In this document: positions 36,050 through 44,112 of the stretch, piece by piece | How positions within the stretch are numbered: the stretch's first letter is position 1 | How the letters are laid out: each line of letters starts with the position of its first letter | DNA from: a bacterium | GTDB lineage: Bacteria; SAR324; XYD2-FULL-50-16 | NCBI GenBank assembly: GCA_018829445.1 | Contig: JAHJTV010000052.1 | Location: 1-58,892 of the forward strand | Direction: 5' to 3' | Length of the DNA stretch: 58,892 nt | Position numbers and translations under genes: made by a program | Notes under the pieces: generated by a model | The model's database searches: none | The model's input: the letters and a program-made list of their open reading frames with translations, nothing else | Told to the model about the DNA's origin: nothing

Positions 36050-37204
36050 TCAGTTTGGTTCCAATAATGGTAAAATTTCTGTGAACAGCCTTTTTCTGCC
36101 CAGGGGCACTGTACAGCGAATGACCTGAATGTCGGTGTTGGCAATATGATTTTCCGTCAGACTGGCTACGCCGGCCCCGGGGCCAAAATCCAATACATAT
36201 TTTATGGAGTTTTCGGATAACAGGGGCGCAATCTGTTTGCTCCACATGGCTGGTTTTGTAAAATATGCTCTCATGACATCCAGAATTACATCATCGCTCT
36301 CTCTCAAATCCTTCCCCATATCATTGGCCCAGGTCGGTAGGATCAGGTCTGATCCCTTAAGACTCAACCCTACTCTTTGGGCATCCAAGGGCGATGTATC
36401 AAAGGCATGGTTGAGAAAAGGACAGTGGGCAGCGATGGTTGAAGGAATGAATTTCCATTCGGTTCCTTTTTCCTTTTTTAGCAGGAAATGTCGGAAAGCG
36501 ATCAGGTTCTGGGGTAATCCGGCGACAATCCAGCGCCCGGGCATCAATTCATATGCCGGATGAACAATTCCGTAATCAGAAAACTGTTTTATCATGCCTT
36601 TTAACTCATCCAGATCAAGATTGTTGATACTTGCCATACAACTGGGACTTCCGCTTGCCGTTTCAATCAGGTTGGATTCCAGATTTGCCGAAACCCCGAA
36701 TTGATGAATAGACTGCTGACAGCGAACGCCCTGCCAGAAAAACATAGCCTGCACCTTCAATGCTATCCGACAAAGCTCATCAATAGTCAGACCCATGGAT
36801 ACCAGGATTGCAGCTACGACTCCCGTTGAAAAGCCAGTGATACTGTGGGTGTGCTTCAGCAATAATTCAGGATCGATGCCCTCTTTTAGCACTGAGATGT
36901 AATTGGATATCTGGCATAGAAAGATAAACGGATGGGACAGAGGTGAAGAGGACAAATAGGCAAGATCCGGTGTCGTTTCAGGCTGTTCAATCCACTTATC
37001 GGCTTCCAGTCCCTGGGAGAAAAAACCGGTTTGTGAGTCATCATATTCGGCAGCCTGCCGTTTTACTTCGGTAATCGCCTGTTGAATAAAGGATTTCATT
37101 CCTGGAGCGGTAGTATAGAGTCGACGTAACTCGTCCATGTACTTAACCCCTTGGCCGGCAAATTGAATGAAGAGTGAAGGATTTGTAGTTTGACTTTTAA
37201 TCAT
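36050..37204 (-). CDS. Stand-alone acyltransferase resembling FAS-I AT domain
   Basis: About 384 residues. The protein follows the acetyl/malonyl-transferase domain of type I fatty acid synthase (fungal β subunit) block by block: FAGQGVKYMDELRRLY, a TGFSTGVVAA nucleophile elbow (Ser126), FFWQGVRC, SCMASINNLDLDEL, and YVLDFGPGAGVASLTENH near the end. A catalytic His is likely in AAHCPFLNHAF (His260), as in FabD's SHC. It should transfer acyl groups between CoA and a carrier, but no carrier or ketosynthase gene is near. I use the ATG at 37204; an in-frame TTG at 37228 is also open. Bacterial FAS-I AT homologues are normally part of multidomain proteins. Confidence 0.75.
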   Translation of the reverse strand: MIKSQTTNPSLFIQFAGQGVKYMDELRRLYTTAPGMKSFIQQAITEVKRQAAEYDDSQTGFFSQGLEADKWIEQPETTPDLAYLSSSPLSHPFIFLCQISNYISVLKEGIDPELLLKHTHSITGFSTGVVAAILVSMGLTIDELCRIALKVQAMFFWQGVRCQQSIHQFGVSANLESNLIETASGSPSCMASINNLDLDELKGMIKQFSDYGIVHPAYELMPGRWIVAGLPQNLIAFRHFLLKKEKGTEWKFIPSTIAAHCPFLNHAFDTSPLDAQRVGLSLKGSDLILPTWANDMGKDLRESDDVILDVMRAYFTKPAMWSKQIAPLLSENSIKYVLDFGPGAGVASLTENHIANTDIQVIRCTVPLGRKRLFTEILPLLEPN

Positions 37205-37445
37205 CTTGTCCGTTTTTAAGTGATTCAAATTTGTCCCGGATGATCGGGGATAATAGATTTGGTTATGTCTCAGGGGATCAAAAAACCGGATTAAACCGCT
37301 TTCCGTGGAAAAAAACAGGCCGTTAATTGAAAAATGTGGGTTGTTTTTTAAATCCTGTCAATGGTCTTGCTGACGTTTTCCTGAAATTGAGATCCATTCC
37401 CTTGTCTTACCTGTCAGATCTCTTTGATTGATTAAACGCGTTTTA

Positions 37446-38345
37446 CTATCCCAAAATATCTATCATTGCCTTTTCAAAATCCGGGTACTGAAAATCGAAT
37501 CCCAGTGTTTGCAGCTTTTCAGGAATAGCCCTTTGGCTGTTCAGTACCATTGAGCCCAACTCCCCAATCACCAGATCAACAGCGAATTTTGGAACTGGGA
37601 AAAACGACGGGCGTTTCAGTAGCTTCCCGATAATCTTTGCCATCTCTCTGTTACGGATACTGCCAGGAGCACAAAAATTGAATATTCCCTTTTGATCCTT
37701 TTTTTCAATCAATAACCAAATGGCAGACATAAGATCCGTCAAATGAATCCAGGGGAACCATTGCCGCCCGTTGCCCAGTGGCCCGCCAACGAAAAAACGA
37801 AATGGCGGGATCATCATCTTCATAGCGCCACCACTCTTATCAGCCACCACTCCAAAACGGGTGATGATGACCCTGGCATTTTTCTTTTCTGCTTTATTCG
37901 CCTCGATTTCCCAATCCTCACAAACCTTTGCCAAAAAATCCCTACCCACAGGCTCCGACTCATTCAGGATATCCTCTCCCCGATTTCCATAAAAGCCAAC
38001 CGCGGAAGTGCTGATAAAGGTAATATTCCTGCTGCTCGGGAGAGCATCTATAAGGTTTCTGGTGGTGTAGATGCGACTGTCATAGATGGACTGCTTATAG
38101 TCCTTGGACCAGTAGTGGAAAATATTGACTCCCGCCAGATTGATAACCACATCGATATCTTCCAACTCCTTTTGCCAGGGGCCGGGTTTGGTCGTATCCG
38201 CAGAGATATAGTGATAGTTTTCGTCGGCAATTTCACTGAATTGGGCTGAACGACTAGTAGCGACAATTTTGTATCCTTTTTCCAGCAGAAATCTTGAAAG
38301 ATGTCTGCCTACGAATCCACGACCGCCTGATATAAACGCTTTCAT
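37446..38345 (-). CDS. TIGR01777-type NAD(P)-dependent epimerase
   Basis: A 299-residue short-chain-fold protein of the YfcH/SDR39U1 group. It has the glycine motif ISGGRGFVGRHLS, VVINLAGVNIFHYWS, ISTSAVGFYGNRGED (Ser/Tyr active-site region), NGRQWFPWIHLTDL and a C-terminal DUF1731-like segment (GSMVLNSQRAIPEKLQTLGF). Function in this group is not well established; a sugar-nucleotide epimerase role is by fold only. AAGG precedes the ATG. It is likely monocistronic, flanked by gaps over 100 bp. Confidence 0.9.
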   Translation of the reverse strand: MKAFISGGRGFVGRHLSRFLLEKGYKIVATSRSAQFSEIADENYHYISADTTKPGPWQKELEDIDVVINLAGVNIFHYWSKDYKQSIYDSRIYTTRNLIDALPSSRNITFISTSAVGFYGNRGEDILNESEPVGRDFLAKVCEDWEIEANKAEKKNARVIITRFGVVADKSGGAMKMMIPPFRFFVGGPLGNGRQWFPWIHLTDLMSAIWLLIEKKDQKGIFNFCAPGSIRNREMAKIIGKLLKRPSFFPVPKFAVDLVIGELGSMVLNSQRAIPEKLQTLGFDFQYPDFEKAMIDILG

Positions 38346-38469
38346 ATGAATACCTTGTTAAAGAAGATTGATTCGATACTGTGTCTGCGATTGTCAAAGT
38401 ACAAAGGTTTTGCTGCAAAAAGCTAGCCCTTCAGTTGTTGAATCATTGGATTCCTCGCAACAACTTTAA

Positions 38470-39339
38470 TCAGGTGTTAGAAATGGTGATATCCGGTTCG
38501 ATGGCAAACTTGTCCAGAATCGCCTCCCACAAAGAGTCCTCTTTGTCGCGGCGTTTCCGGGGTTCACAGAGATATCGTAAAGTCAGTAGTATGGAAGCTG
38601 GAGACCGGTTCGCCAGGGACAGGTATACTTTGGGACTAAAATGCTGAAAGTGAATGAGTTCATCCTCTGACTGTTTAACATACTCCCTGGCTTTTTGACT
38701 GAAATCTTCAGTTTCACTTATGGCTATATTCTCAATAATCTGTCTTGCCTTTTTCCAGTTACTGTCAACACTTAACCCTATGGATATTTCATCCCAGATA
38801 TAAGGAAAGCTTCTGGAATAGTTGAAAACGGGTTGTGTCAGCACGCGGCTGTTGGGAACTTTTATTATTCTGCCGGTGCTTTGTTCCGCGTCCACCCAAT
38901 TGCCAATTTCCAGCATGGTAAAATAGAACAATCCAATGCCGACTACATCACCTTTATGAGTATCCACTTCTATGCGATCGCCGACAGCAAAAATATTGCG
39001 CCAGAGAATAAATAGAACGCCAGCCAGGTTTAGCAACACCTCTTTGAGCGTAATGGTCAAAGCTGCTGCAATTATACCAAAAAAAGTCAGTATCGGCTGC
39101 AAGTTTTCCAGCCATAACCATATTATCAGAATGGCAGCGATTAGTATAATAGCGAACAGTGTTCCTTTGCGCCAAGAATACTTGATGTTTTGATTATGGG
39201 TATAATGATCAACGATTTTCAGGATTAAAAACCGTATAAACCATAAAACCAGCACAATTATCAATGAACTGGCGGCTTTATTGACGGACGCCGCTTCGGA
39301 AAACGAAAAAACTTCAATCAATTCATTCAATGATATCAT
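38470..39339 (-). CDS. MscS-family mechanosensitive channel
   Basis: A 289-residue protein with three N-terminal membrane helices and a MscS core. The pore helix region ALTITLKEVLLNLAGVLFIL is followed by FAVGDRIEVDTHKGDVVGIGLFY, the β-domain signature with GDxIxV and the xGxVxxIxxR-like stretch. It opens on membrane tension to release osmolytes. The C-terminal domain is shorter than in E. coli MscS-K types. The first codons come from an ATG with no clear Shine-Dalgarno. Confidence 0.88.
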   Translation of the reverse strand: MISLNELIEVFSFSEAASVNKAASSLIIVLVLWFIRFLILKIVDHYTHNQNIKYSWRKGTLFAIILIAAILIIWLWLENLQPILTFFGIIAAALTITLKEVLLNLAGVLFILWRNIFAVGDRIEVDTHKGDVVGIGLFYFTMLEIGNWVDAEQSTGRIIKVPNSRVLTQPVFNYSRSFPYIWDEISIGLSVDSNWKKARQIIENIAISETEDFSQKAREYVKQSEDELIHFQHFSPKVYLSLANRSPASILLTLRYLCEPRKRRDKEDSLWEAILDKFAIEPDITISNT

Positions 39340-39599
39340 GGAACAAACCGGGCGTTTCAGAGTTGGGATCGATTCATTGTGGTTAATGGATTAATCGTAT
39401 CTCTTTTATGAACAATCCGACAACGGCAATGATGCTTCATTAATAATTCTAAGAGATGTTTGCATAGCAATGGATTGTTTAAAAACGGGATTTTTGAGTT
39501 TAAAATGAAGGGAAGTATATCCTCCTTATTGACCAACAACTTTGGACGATTGATAATGGAACCTCGTTAGGATTAAATAACTCATTATAAAGGGCTGAC

Positions 39600-40418
39600 A
39601 TGGAATACAAATTCTACCGGGTTGAGAAAAAACCGCCCATTGCCTGGGTGTATCTGAATCGCCCGGATAAAAAAAACGCAATGCACCCACCGGCTTGGAC
39701 TGAGCCGTTTGAGATTTTTGAGGATATAAAAAGGGATAAGGATATTCGGGTCGTTATTATTGCTTCAACTAGTGACAACTTTTGTGCGGGTATCGATTTG
39801 ATGGGAATGATGCCCGAAATTCCGGAAATCATGGATGGAGAGCAGAAAGGGGGAATCAAAAGGGCATTGCTTGAAAAGATATATAAACTTCAAGAGGGGT
39901 TAACGGCAATCGAAACATGTGGAAAACCGGTAATTGCTGCTGTAAACGGGTTCTGTATTGGAGCTGGCCTGGATATGATAACCGCCTGTGATATTCGACT
40001 TTGCAGTCAGGACGCTACCTTCTCTTTAAAGGAAGCGGCAGTGGCCATTGTTGCGGATGTAGGCGTTCTGCAACGTCTACCGCATATTGTTGGACAAGGC
40101 GTTACCAGGGAATTGGCATATACGGCAAAAAACATAGATGCGAAACGGGCGAAAGAGGTTTTACTCATCAATGAGATCTATCCCGATCGTGACAGTCTCC
40201 TGAAAGCTGCGGAAGAGATGGCGATCCAGATTGCGGAAAATTCTCCGCTGGCGGTTCAGGCTGCTAAAGATGTTCTCAACTACGGAATAGGTAAATCTGT
40301 GGCTGACGGACTGAAATATGTTGCCACGATGAGCACCAATATCGTTCCTTCAAATGATCTTTTTGAAGCGATTACTGCATTTGCGGAAAAAAGAAAGCCA
40401 AATTTCACTGGGACTTAA
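39600..40418 (+). CDS. Enoyl-CoA hydratase/isomerase, dienoyl-CoA isomerase-like
   Basis: A 272-residue crotonase-fold protein. The oxyanion-hole segments are NFCAGIDL and AAVNGFCIGAGLDMI. The three acidic residues typical of Δ3,5-Δ2,4-dienoyl-CoA isomerase are in place: Asp in GLDMITACD, Glu in FSLKEAAVA, and Asp in VADVGVLQRLPHIVG. This last block is almost diagnostic of that subgroup (ECH1). It would help β-oxidation of unsaturated fatty acids with odd-numbered double bonds. AAAGGG precedes the ATG. It is followed by a strong hairpin at 40443-40465. Confidence 0.87.
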   Translation: MEYKFYRVEKKPPIAWVYLNRPDKKNAMHPPAWTEPFEIFEDIKRDKDIRVVIIASTSDNFCAGIDLMGMMPEIPEIMDGEQKGGIKRALLEKIYKLQEGLTAIETCGKPVIAAVNGFCIGAGLDMITACDIRLCSQDATFSLKEAAVAIVADVGVLQRLPHIVGQGVTRELAYTAKNIDAKRAKEVLLINEIYPDRDSLLKAAEEMAIQIAENSPLAVQAAKDVLNYGIGKSVADGLKYVATMSTNIVPSNDLFEAITAFAEKRKPNFTGT

Positions 40419-40442
40419 AGCCTTGTTTGATCAAGGACTTTG

Positions 40443-40470
40443 GGGAAACTGGTTGACAGTTTCCCTATTT
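40443..40470 (+). terminator. Intrinsic terminator of the dienoyl-CoA isomerase-like gene
   Basis: GGGAAACTG (40443-40451), loop GTTGA, CAGTTTCCC (40457-40465) give a perfect 9-bp stem, followed by TATTT. It lies 25 bp after the stop codon. Confidence 0.7.
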
Positions 40471-40571
40471 CAGCAAAAAATGAACGCTTAATGATTAATA
40501 ACGTGAAATCTCTGTCACAAAAGTGCTCTTGGCTCTCAGCATCACGTTGCTAACTGATCTTCTTCTTTTAA

Positions 40572-41465
40572 ATGATTGAAACATTTGGATTTTCCTTCCT
40601 CACCATCCTTGTTCTCTCCCTCCTGTTAAGAAAACCGCTTTATAAGCTTTGGGATGAAAGAGCCTGTCAATCATACAGCGTTGACTATACAAAAAAACTA
40701 ACAGTTCCGACGGATTTAAAGGAAGTTAAGCTGCTCATTTTGGGAGATACAGGTTCAGGAACCGTAAACCAGAAACAGGTATCACAATCCTCTTTGAGTA
40801 CCTGTGAAGAGAAAGGATGTCACCTGGTAATCCTAACGGGTGATAACTTCATCCAATCAGGAGTTGCCTGTATCGAAGATGAACAGTGGGTCTCAAAATT
40901 TGAGTCGATGTATGACCACAACCTCCCTTTTTTTGTGATCCTGGGAAACCACGATTTAAAGGGAAATTGGAGAGCTCAGCTGGATTATTCCAAAATTAGC
41001 GAACGATGGAATATGCCGTCCACCAATTACGATTTTGAAGCGGGTCCTGTAACGTTTCAGGCTATCAACACCACTTGTTCAATAAAATCCCTCTGGCGGC
41101 TGTTTCGAAAAAGTAATAAACCCTGGAGAGTAGCATTGGGACACCATCCGGCAATCTCAAGCGGCAGGCATGGAGGTATGACCTGGCTGGAACGCTTTCT
41201 TGTTTCCAAATCCGGGATCAATTTTTTTGTCTCCGGTCACAATCACGTGCTGGAGCATTTGGAATATGGGGGGTTTGACCAGATTGTATCCGGAGGCGGC
41301 GGGTCACCGATCGAGAACTCCACAAAACCCAGACTACCTAACAACAGGTTTTTTAAAGAGGATTTCGGTTATATCTGGGGCTGTATGACAGAAAACCGGG
41401 CGAGCTTTTCTTATTTTGATATACGTGGTAAAGAGATATATAGATTTGAAAAGAGTAAAAAATAA
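40572..41465 (+). CDS. TRAP-like (purple acid phosphatase type 5) metallophosphatase
   Basis: A 297-residue calcineurin-fold phosphatase. Metal-binding motifs are LGDTGSG, LTGDNF, LGNHD, GHHP and SGHNH. The block GNHDLKGNWRAQLDYSKISERWNMPS (given in part) follows the tartrate-resistant acid phosphatase family closely (GNHDHLGNxxAQIxYSxISxRWxxP). A hydrophobic N-terminal segment (FGFSFLTILVLSLLL) suggests a membrane anchor or uncleaved signal, placing it in the periplasm. Likely substrates are phosphomonoesters. It is 34 bp upstream of the MsbA-like gene. Bacterial TRAP homologues are uncommon, which makes it notable. Confidence 0.82.
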   Translation: MIETFGFSFLTILVLSLLLRKPLYKLWDERACQSYSVDYTKKLTVPTDLKEVKLLILGDTGSGTVNQKQVSQSSLSTCEEKGCHLVILTGDNFIQSGVACIEDEQWVSKFESMYDHNLPFFVILGNHDLKGNWRAQLDYSKISERWNMPSTNYDFEAGPVTFQAINTTCSIKSLWRLFRKSNKPWRVALGHHPAISSGRHGGMTWLERFLVSKSGINFFVSGHNHVLEHLEYGGFDQIVSGGGGSPIENSTKPRLPNNRFFKEDFGYIWGCMTENRASFSYFDIRGKEIYRFEKSKK

Positions 41466-41499
41466 GCCTGGAATTTAATTAAAAGTAAAAGCTATTGTA

Positions 41500-43248
41500 A
41501 TGAAAATACTACTAAAGATCGGAAAAGAAGTATTCAAACACAAGATTCAGGCTACGTTAAGTATTGTGTTTATGCTGCTATACTCATTATTCACTGTTAT
41601 ACCAGCTCATTACACCAAACATGTAATGGATTACCTGATTAATTCCCTTAAGCTGGACAAAACAATTGAACTGGAACGGTTTCTGTTGGTTGGTGCAGCC
41701 ATCGTTATAATATTGAGTTTAAAGGGAGTTTCATTTTTTCTGCAGAATTTCCTGATGGGATCACTCGCCCAAAAAACCATCAGGGAATTGCGAGACAAGC
41801 TCTATCGGCGGACAGTTCGAATGCCGATTGCTTTCTTCAACAAACAGTCATCCGGTGAGATGATGTCCCGATTCACGGTTGATTTTGTAACCTTGAATGA
41901 AGCCATCGTTATCGGGCTGGTTGGTCCACTGCGAGATATGCCGACCATTGTTTTTCTCTTTGTCATTATGTTCGATAAGAGTTGGCAATTGTGTCTGATG
42001 AGTCTGGTTCTGCTGCCGATTGCCTCCAAGTTGATTGCATTTTCCGGCAAACAGAGTAACGAAGCTACCAGCAAGCGTTTAAACCAGTTCGGCGAACTCT
42101 CAACCCTTCTCTCCGAGACCATCACAGGAATCAGGGTCGTGAAAGCTTTCATCATGGAGAAATATGAAAGCGACCGCTTCAAAAATGAGAATCAACGACT
42201 TTACAAACATTTTTTAACTTCCATATTCATCGCTTCTTATTCCTACCCCCTGCTTGAAATTGTCGGAGGCGTGTTCTTTGTTTTTATCCTGACGTTTGGT
42301 GGCTATTTAATAACCAATGGTGTTATAACGGTTGGAGATTTTTTCTCGTTCACGGTCTCATTTATGATGCTCAATGTACCGATCAAGCAGATGAATGGAA
42401 TCTCCATTAAAATTCAGGAGGGGATAGCCGCAGGTACCCGAATATTCAGTGTTTTGGAAAGTGATTGGAAGATTGAAGAGGTTGAGAACCCAATAACTCT
42501 TGGGCCGATTAAGGAAGAGATCAGGATTGATATTAAAGAGTTCTCCTATGAAGAAGCGACTGTACTTGAAGATATCCATCTAACTCTAAAAGCAGGCACC
42601 ATCACGGCCTTGGTGGGGAGCAGCGGCAGCGGCAAAACTACCCTGGCTAATCTGATTCCCAGATTTTACGATATTCCACCTGAGAAGGGTTCCATAAAAA
42701 TCGATGGGGTCGACCTGCGGGAAGCGTCCTTATTTTCCCTACGCAGCCAGATTGCCACTGTAACCCAGGAGATCGTTCTTTTTGATGATACCATTCGCAA
42801 TAATATCTCCTACGGAGATCTGAATTGCTCCGAAGACTCTTTGATTGAAGCCGCCAGAGCCGGATATGCACATGACTTTATCATGCAGCTTCCCAATAAA
42901 TACGATCAGCAGATCGGTGAAAAGGGTGTCATGCTTTCCGGAGGACAAAGGCAGCGAATTGCTATTTCCAGGGCTTTGATAAAGAATGCACCCATTCTGA
43001 TTCTTGATGAAGCAACCAGTGCTCTGGATACAGAATCGGAACAAGAGGTCCAGGCTGCCATTGAAAATCTGATGATGAACCGAACAACCCTCGTAATCGC
43101 CCACCGACTGTCAACCATTCAACATGCCGATATCATCCATGTTATGAAAAACGGTCGTATTATAGAATCGGGTAATCATGAAGAGCTGCTGGAAAGAGAC
43201 AGTGAATACAAACGGTTATATGAACTCCAGTTCAAAAACTCACATTAG
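41500..43248 (+). CDS. MsbA-like lipid/multidrug ABC exporter
   Basis: A 582-residue type I half-exporter. An N-terminal membrane domain of six helices (~15-310, with TIRELRDKLYRRTVRMPIAFF (in part) and GEMMSRFTVD) is fused to an ATPase: Walker A GSSGSGKTT (~372), Q-loop, signature LSGGQRQR (~480), Walker B ILILDEATSALD. The SSGEMMSRFTVD and DEATSALDTESE patterns are those of MsbA/LmrA, which flip lipid A or drugs as a homodimer. It may cooperate with the phosphatase upstream but no lipid A gene is adjacent. A separate following gene (43544) has its own strong ribosome site. Confidence 0.9.
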   Translation: MKILLKIGKEVFKHKIQATLSIVFMLLYSLFTVIPAHYTKHVMDYLINSLKLDKTIELERFLLVGAAIVIILSLKGVSFFLQNFLMGSLAQKTIRELRDKLYRRTVRMPIAFFNKQSSGEMMSRFTVDFVTLNEAIVIGLVGPLRDMPTIVFLFVIMFDKSWQLCLMSLVLLPIASKLIAFSGKQSNEATSKRLNQFGELSTLLSETITGIRVVKAFIMEKYESDRFKNENQRLYKHFLTSIFIASYSYPLLEIVGGVFFVFILTFGGYLITNGVITVGDFFSFTVSFMMLNVPIKQMNGISIKIQEGIAAGTRIFSVLESDWKIEEVENPITLGPIKEEIRIDIKEFSYEEATVLEDIHLTLKAGTITALVGSSGSGKTTLANLIPRFYDIPPEKGSIKIDGVDLREASLFSLRSQIATVTQEIVLFDDTIRNNISYGDLNCSEDSLIEAARAGYAHDFIMQLPNKYDQQIGEKGVMLSGGQRQRIAISRALIKNAPILILDEATSALDTESEQEVQAAIENLMMNRTTLVIAHRLSTIQHADIIHVMKNGRIIESGNHEELLERDSEYKRLYELQFKNSH

Positions 43249-43311
43249 GAAAAAATCGCAATCCTACTACTACTTACAGAGCTGCCCCTTATAAGTAAAT
43301 ACTTCCAAAAG

Positions 43312-43344
43312 CAAGGATTCTGGCAAGCGATTACATCCCCCGCC
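43312..43344 (+). repeat. Short dispersed repeat, copy A
   Basis: CAAGGATTCTGGCAAGCGAT followed by TTACATCCCCCGCC resembles 45397-45430 (CAAGGATTATGGCAGG ... TTACATCCCCGCT) in the same orientation. About three quarters of positions match and both copies follow a TATAAGT sequence. Both lie in intergenic DNA. Nature unknown. Confidence 0.4.
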
Positions 43345-43543
43345 AGAAGTTACTGGAATCTCTACTCCAGCAAGACCCGCCTCTGTTCAATTGATAAAAA
43401 TGGCCACTTCGTAAACTGGACAGAAAATCATTGTATTCATTGAAACAGATCTATAAAATGCTCCTTGTAACACCAAAAGAAATATTTTCCTTTTATTGAT
43501 TTTTATTACATAGATATGCACTCTGTTAAATAAGGAGGCTTAA

Positions 43544-43810
43544 ATGGCAATGGATCTCAATACGGTATCGGATGAGATGTTTAAGATGGTCGCGAACGAT
43601 CAAGGAGCAAAGAAATACAAGCCTGGTGATCTGTTTGATGCGATGTTAAAAAAGTACAAAAGCGAAGGACTTTCAAAAAAAGACTGCAAATCCGCCATCC
43701 GAAAGTTAATCGATGAAGAGAAGCTGGTTTATACCTATTATGGCGGAACGTTCGTTGAAGTGCCGCACATTGAAGGTTCGGCAATGGCTGCTGAAGCGGC
43801 AAAAAAGTAA
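43544..43810 (+). CDS. Small winged-helix-like protein (DsrD-like appearance)
   Basis: An 88-residue basic/acidic protein. TAAGGAGGCTTAA is a very strong ribosome-binding site and a perfect hairpin terminator follows. The core (GDLFDAMLKKYKSEGLSKKDCKSAIRKLIDEEKLVYTYYGGTFVEV, given here as a region) reads as helix-helix-helix plus β-hairpin, the winged-helix plan. It resembles DsrD of sulfate reducers in length, the LV(N/D)(D/E)E-x-L-x-Y-x-x-x-G-x-T segment and the Ala-rich tail. DsrD function is an allosteric activator of sulfite reductase in known cases; here no dsr gene is near, so assignment is weak. Confidence 0.6.
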   Translation: MAMDLNTVSDEMFKMVANDQGAKKYKPGDLFDAMLKKYKSEGLSKKDCKSAIRKLIDEEKLVYTYYGGTFVEVPHIEGSAMAAEAAKK

Positions 43811-43832
43811 TGTCCCACTCGGCGCTTTAATG

Positions 43833-43859
43833 AAGGACCCCAGCCCTTTTGGGGTCCTT
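43833..43859 (+). terminator. Terminator hairpin after the small winged-helix-like gene
   Basis: AAGGACCCCA (43833-43842), loop GCCCTTT, TGGGGTCCTT (43850-43859): a perfect 10-bp GC-rich stem, 22 bp after the stop. No long T-run follows. Confidence 0.7.
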
Positions 43860-43912
43860 GTGAATGATATTTGTAAGTTTCTTATCCAGTCTATCTGTGC
43901 CAGGAACACTTC

Positions 43913-43956
43913 TAAAGTCTCCCTGTCAGACTCAGGAGTCTGACAGGGAGACTTTA
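43913..43956. repeat. 44-bp near-perfect palindrome
   Basis: TAAAGTCTCCCTGTCAGACT(C) at 43913-43933 is exactly mirrored at 43936-43956, leaving a 2-bp spacer (AG). On the minus strand it contains the stop codon of the glycosyltransferase remnant. Probably an inserted repeat or mobile palindromic element; it is not the RAYT REP sequence. Confidence 0.75.
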
Positions 43957-44096
43957 AAAACTGCTTCGAAGATAATCTTTTTTAACATCTTTGAGACCCC
44001 TCCATTGCGTTCATAAAACACGATAGGAATCTCTTTTATACGACACCCCTTTTTCCATGCCCTGAAATACAGTTGCGTCTCCCGATCTTTTTTATT
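43932..44096 (-). pseudogene. 3' remnant of a polyprenol-phosphate mannosyl/glucosyltransferase
   Basis: The minus strand encodes 54 residues in one open frame from 44096 to a TGA at 43932-43934, with no start codon. YFRAWKKGCRIKEIPIVFYE followed by RNGGVSKMLKKIIFEAVFKV is the C-terminal end of dolichol/polyprenol-phosphate mannosyltransferase (DPM1-like GT2) proteins, where R-A-x-x-x-G-x-x-I-x-E-x-P-I-x-F-x-x-R-x-x-G-x-S-K-M is the hallmark. The rest of the gene is missing; 44113 onward is the ABC ATPase gene. The final SLSDS residues are read from the 44-bp palindrome. Confidence 0.75.
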
Positions 44097-44112
44097 TTAT
44101 ATTGAAGGTTTA

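Noticed and set aside
38381..38647. 88-codon plus-strand frame before the MscS-like gene end
   Set aside because: Opposite strand to the well-supported MscS-family gene over most of its length; no ribosome site.
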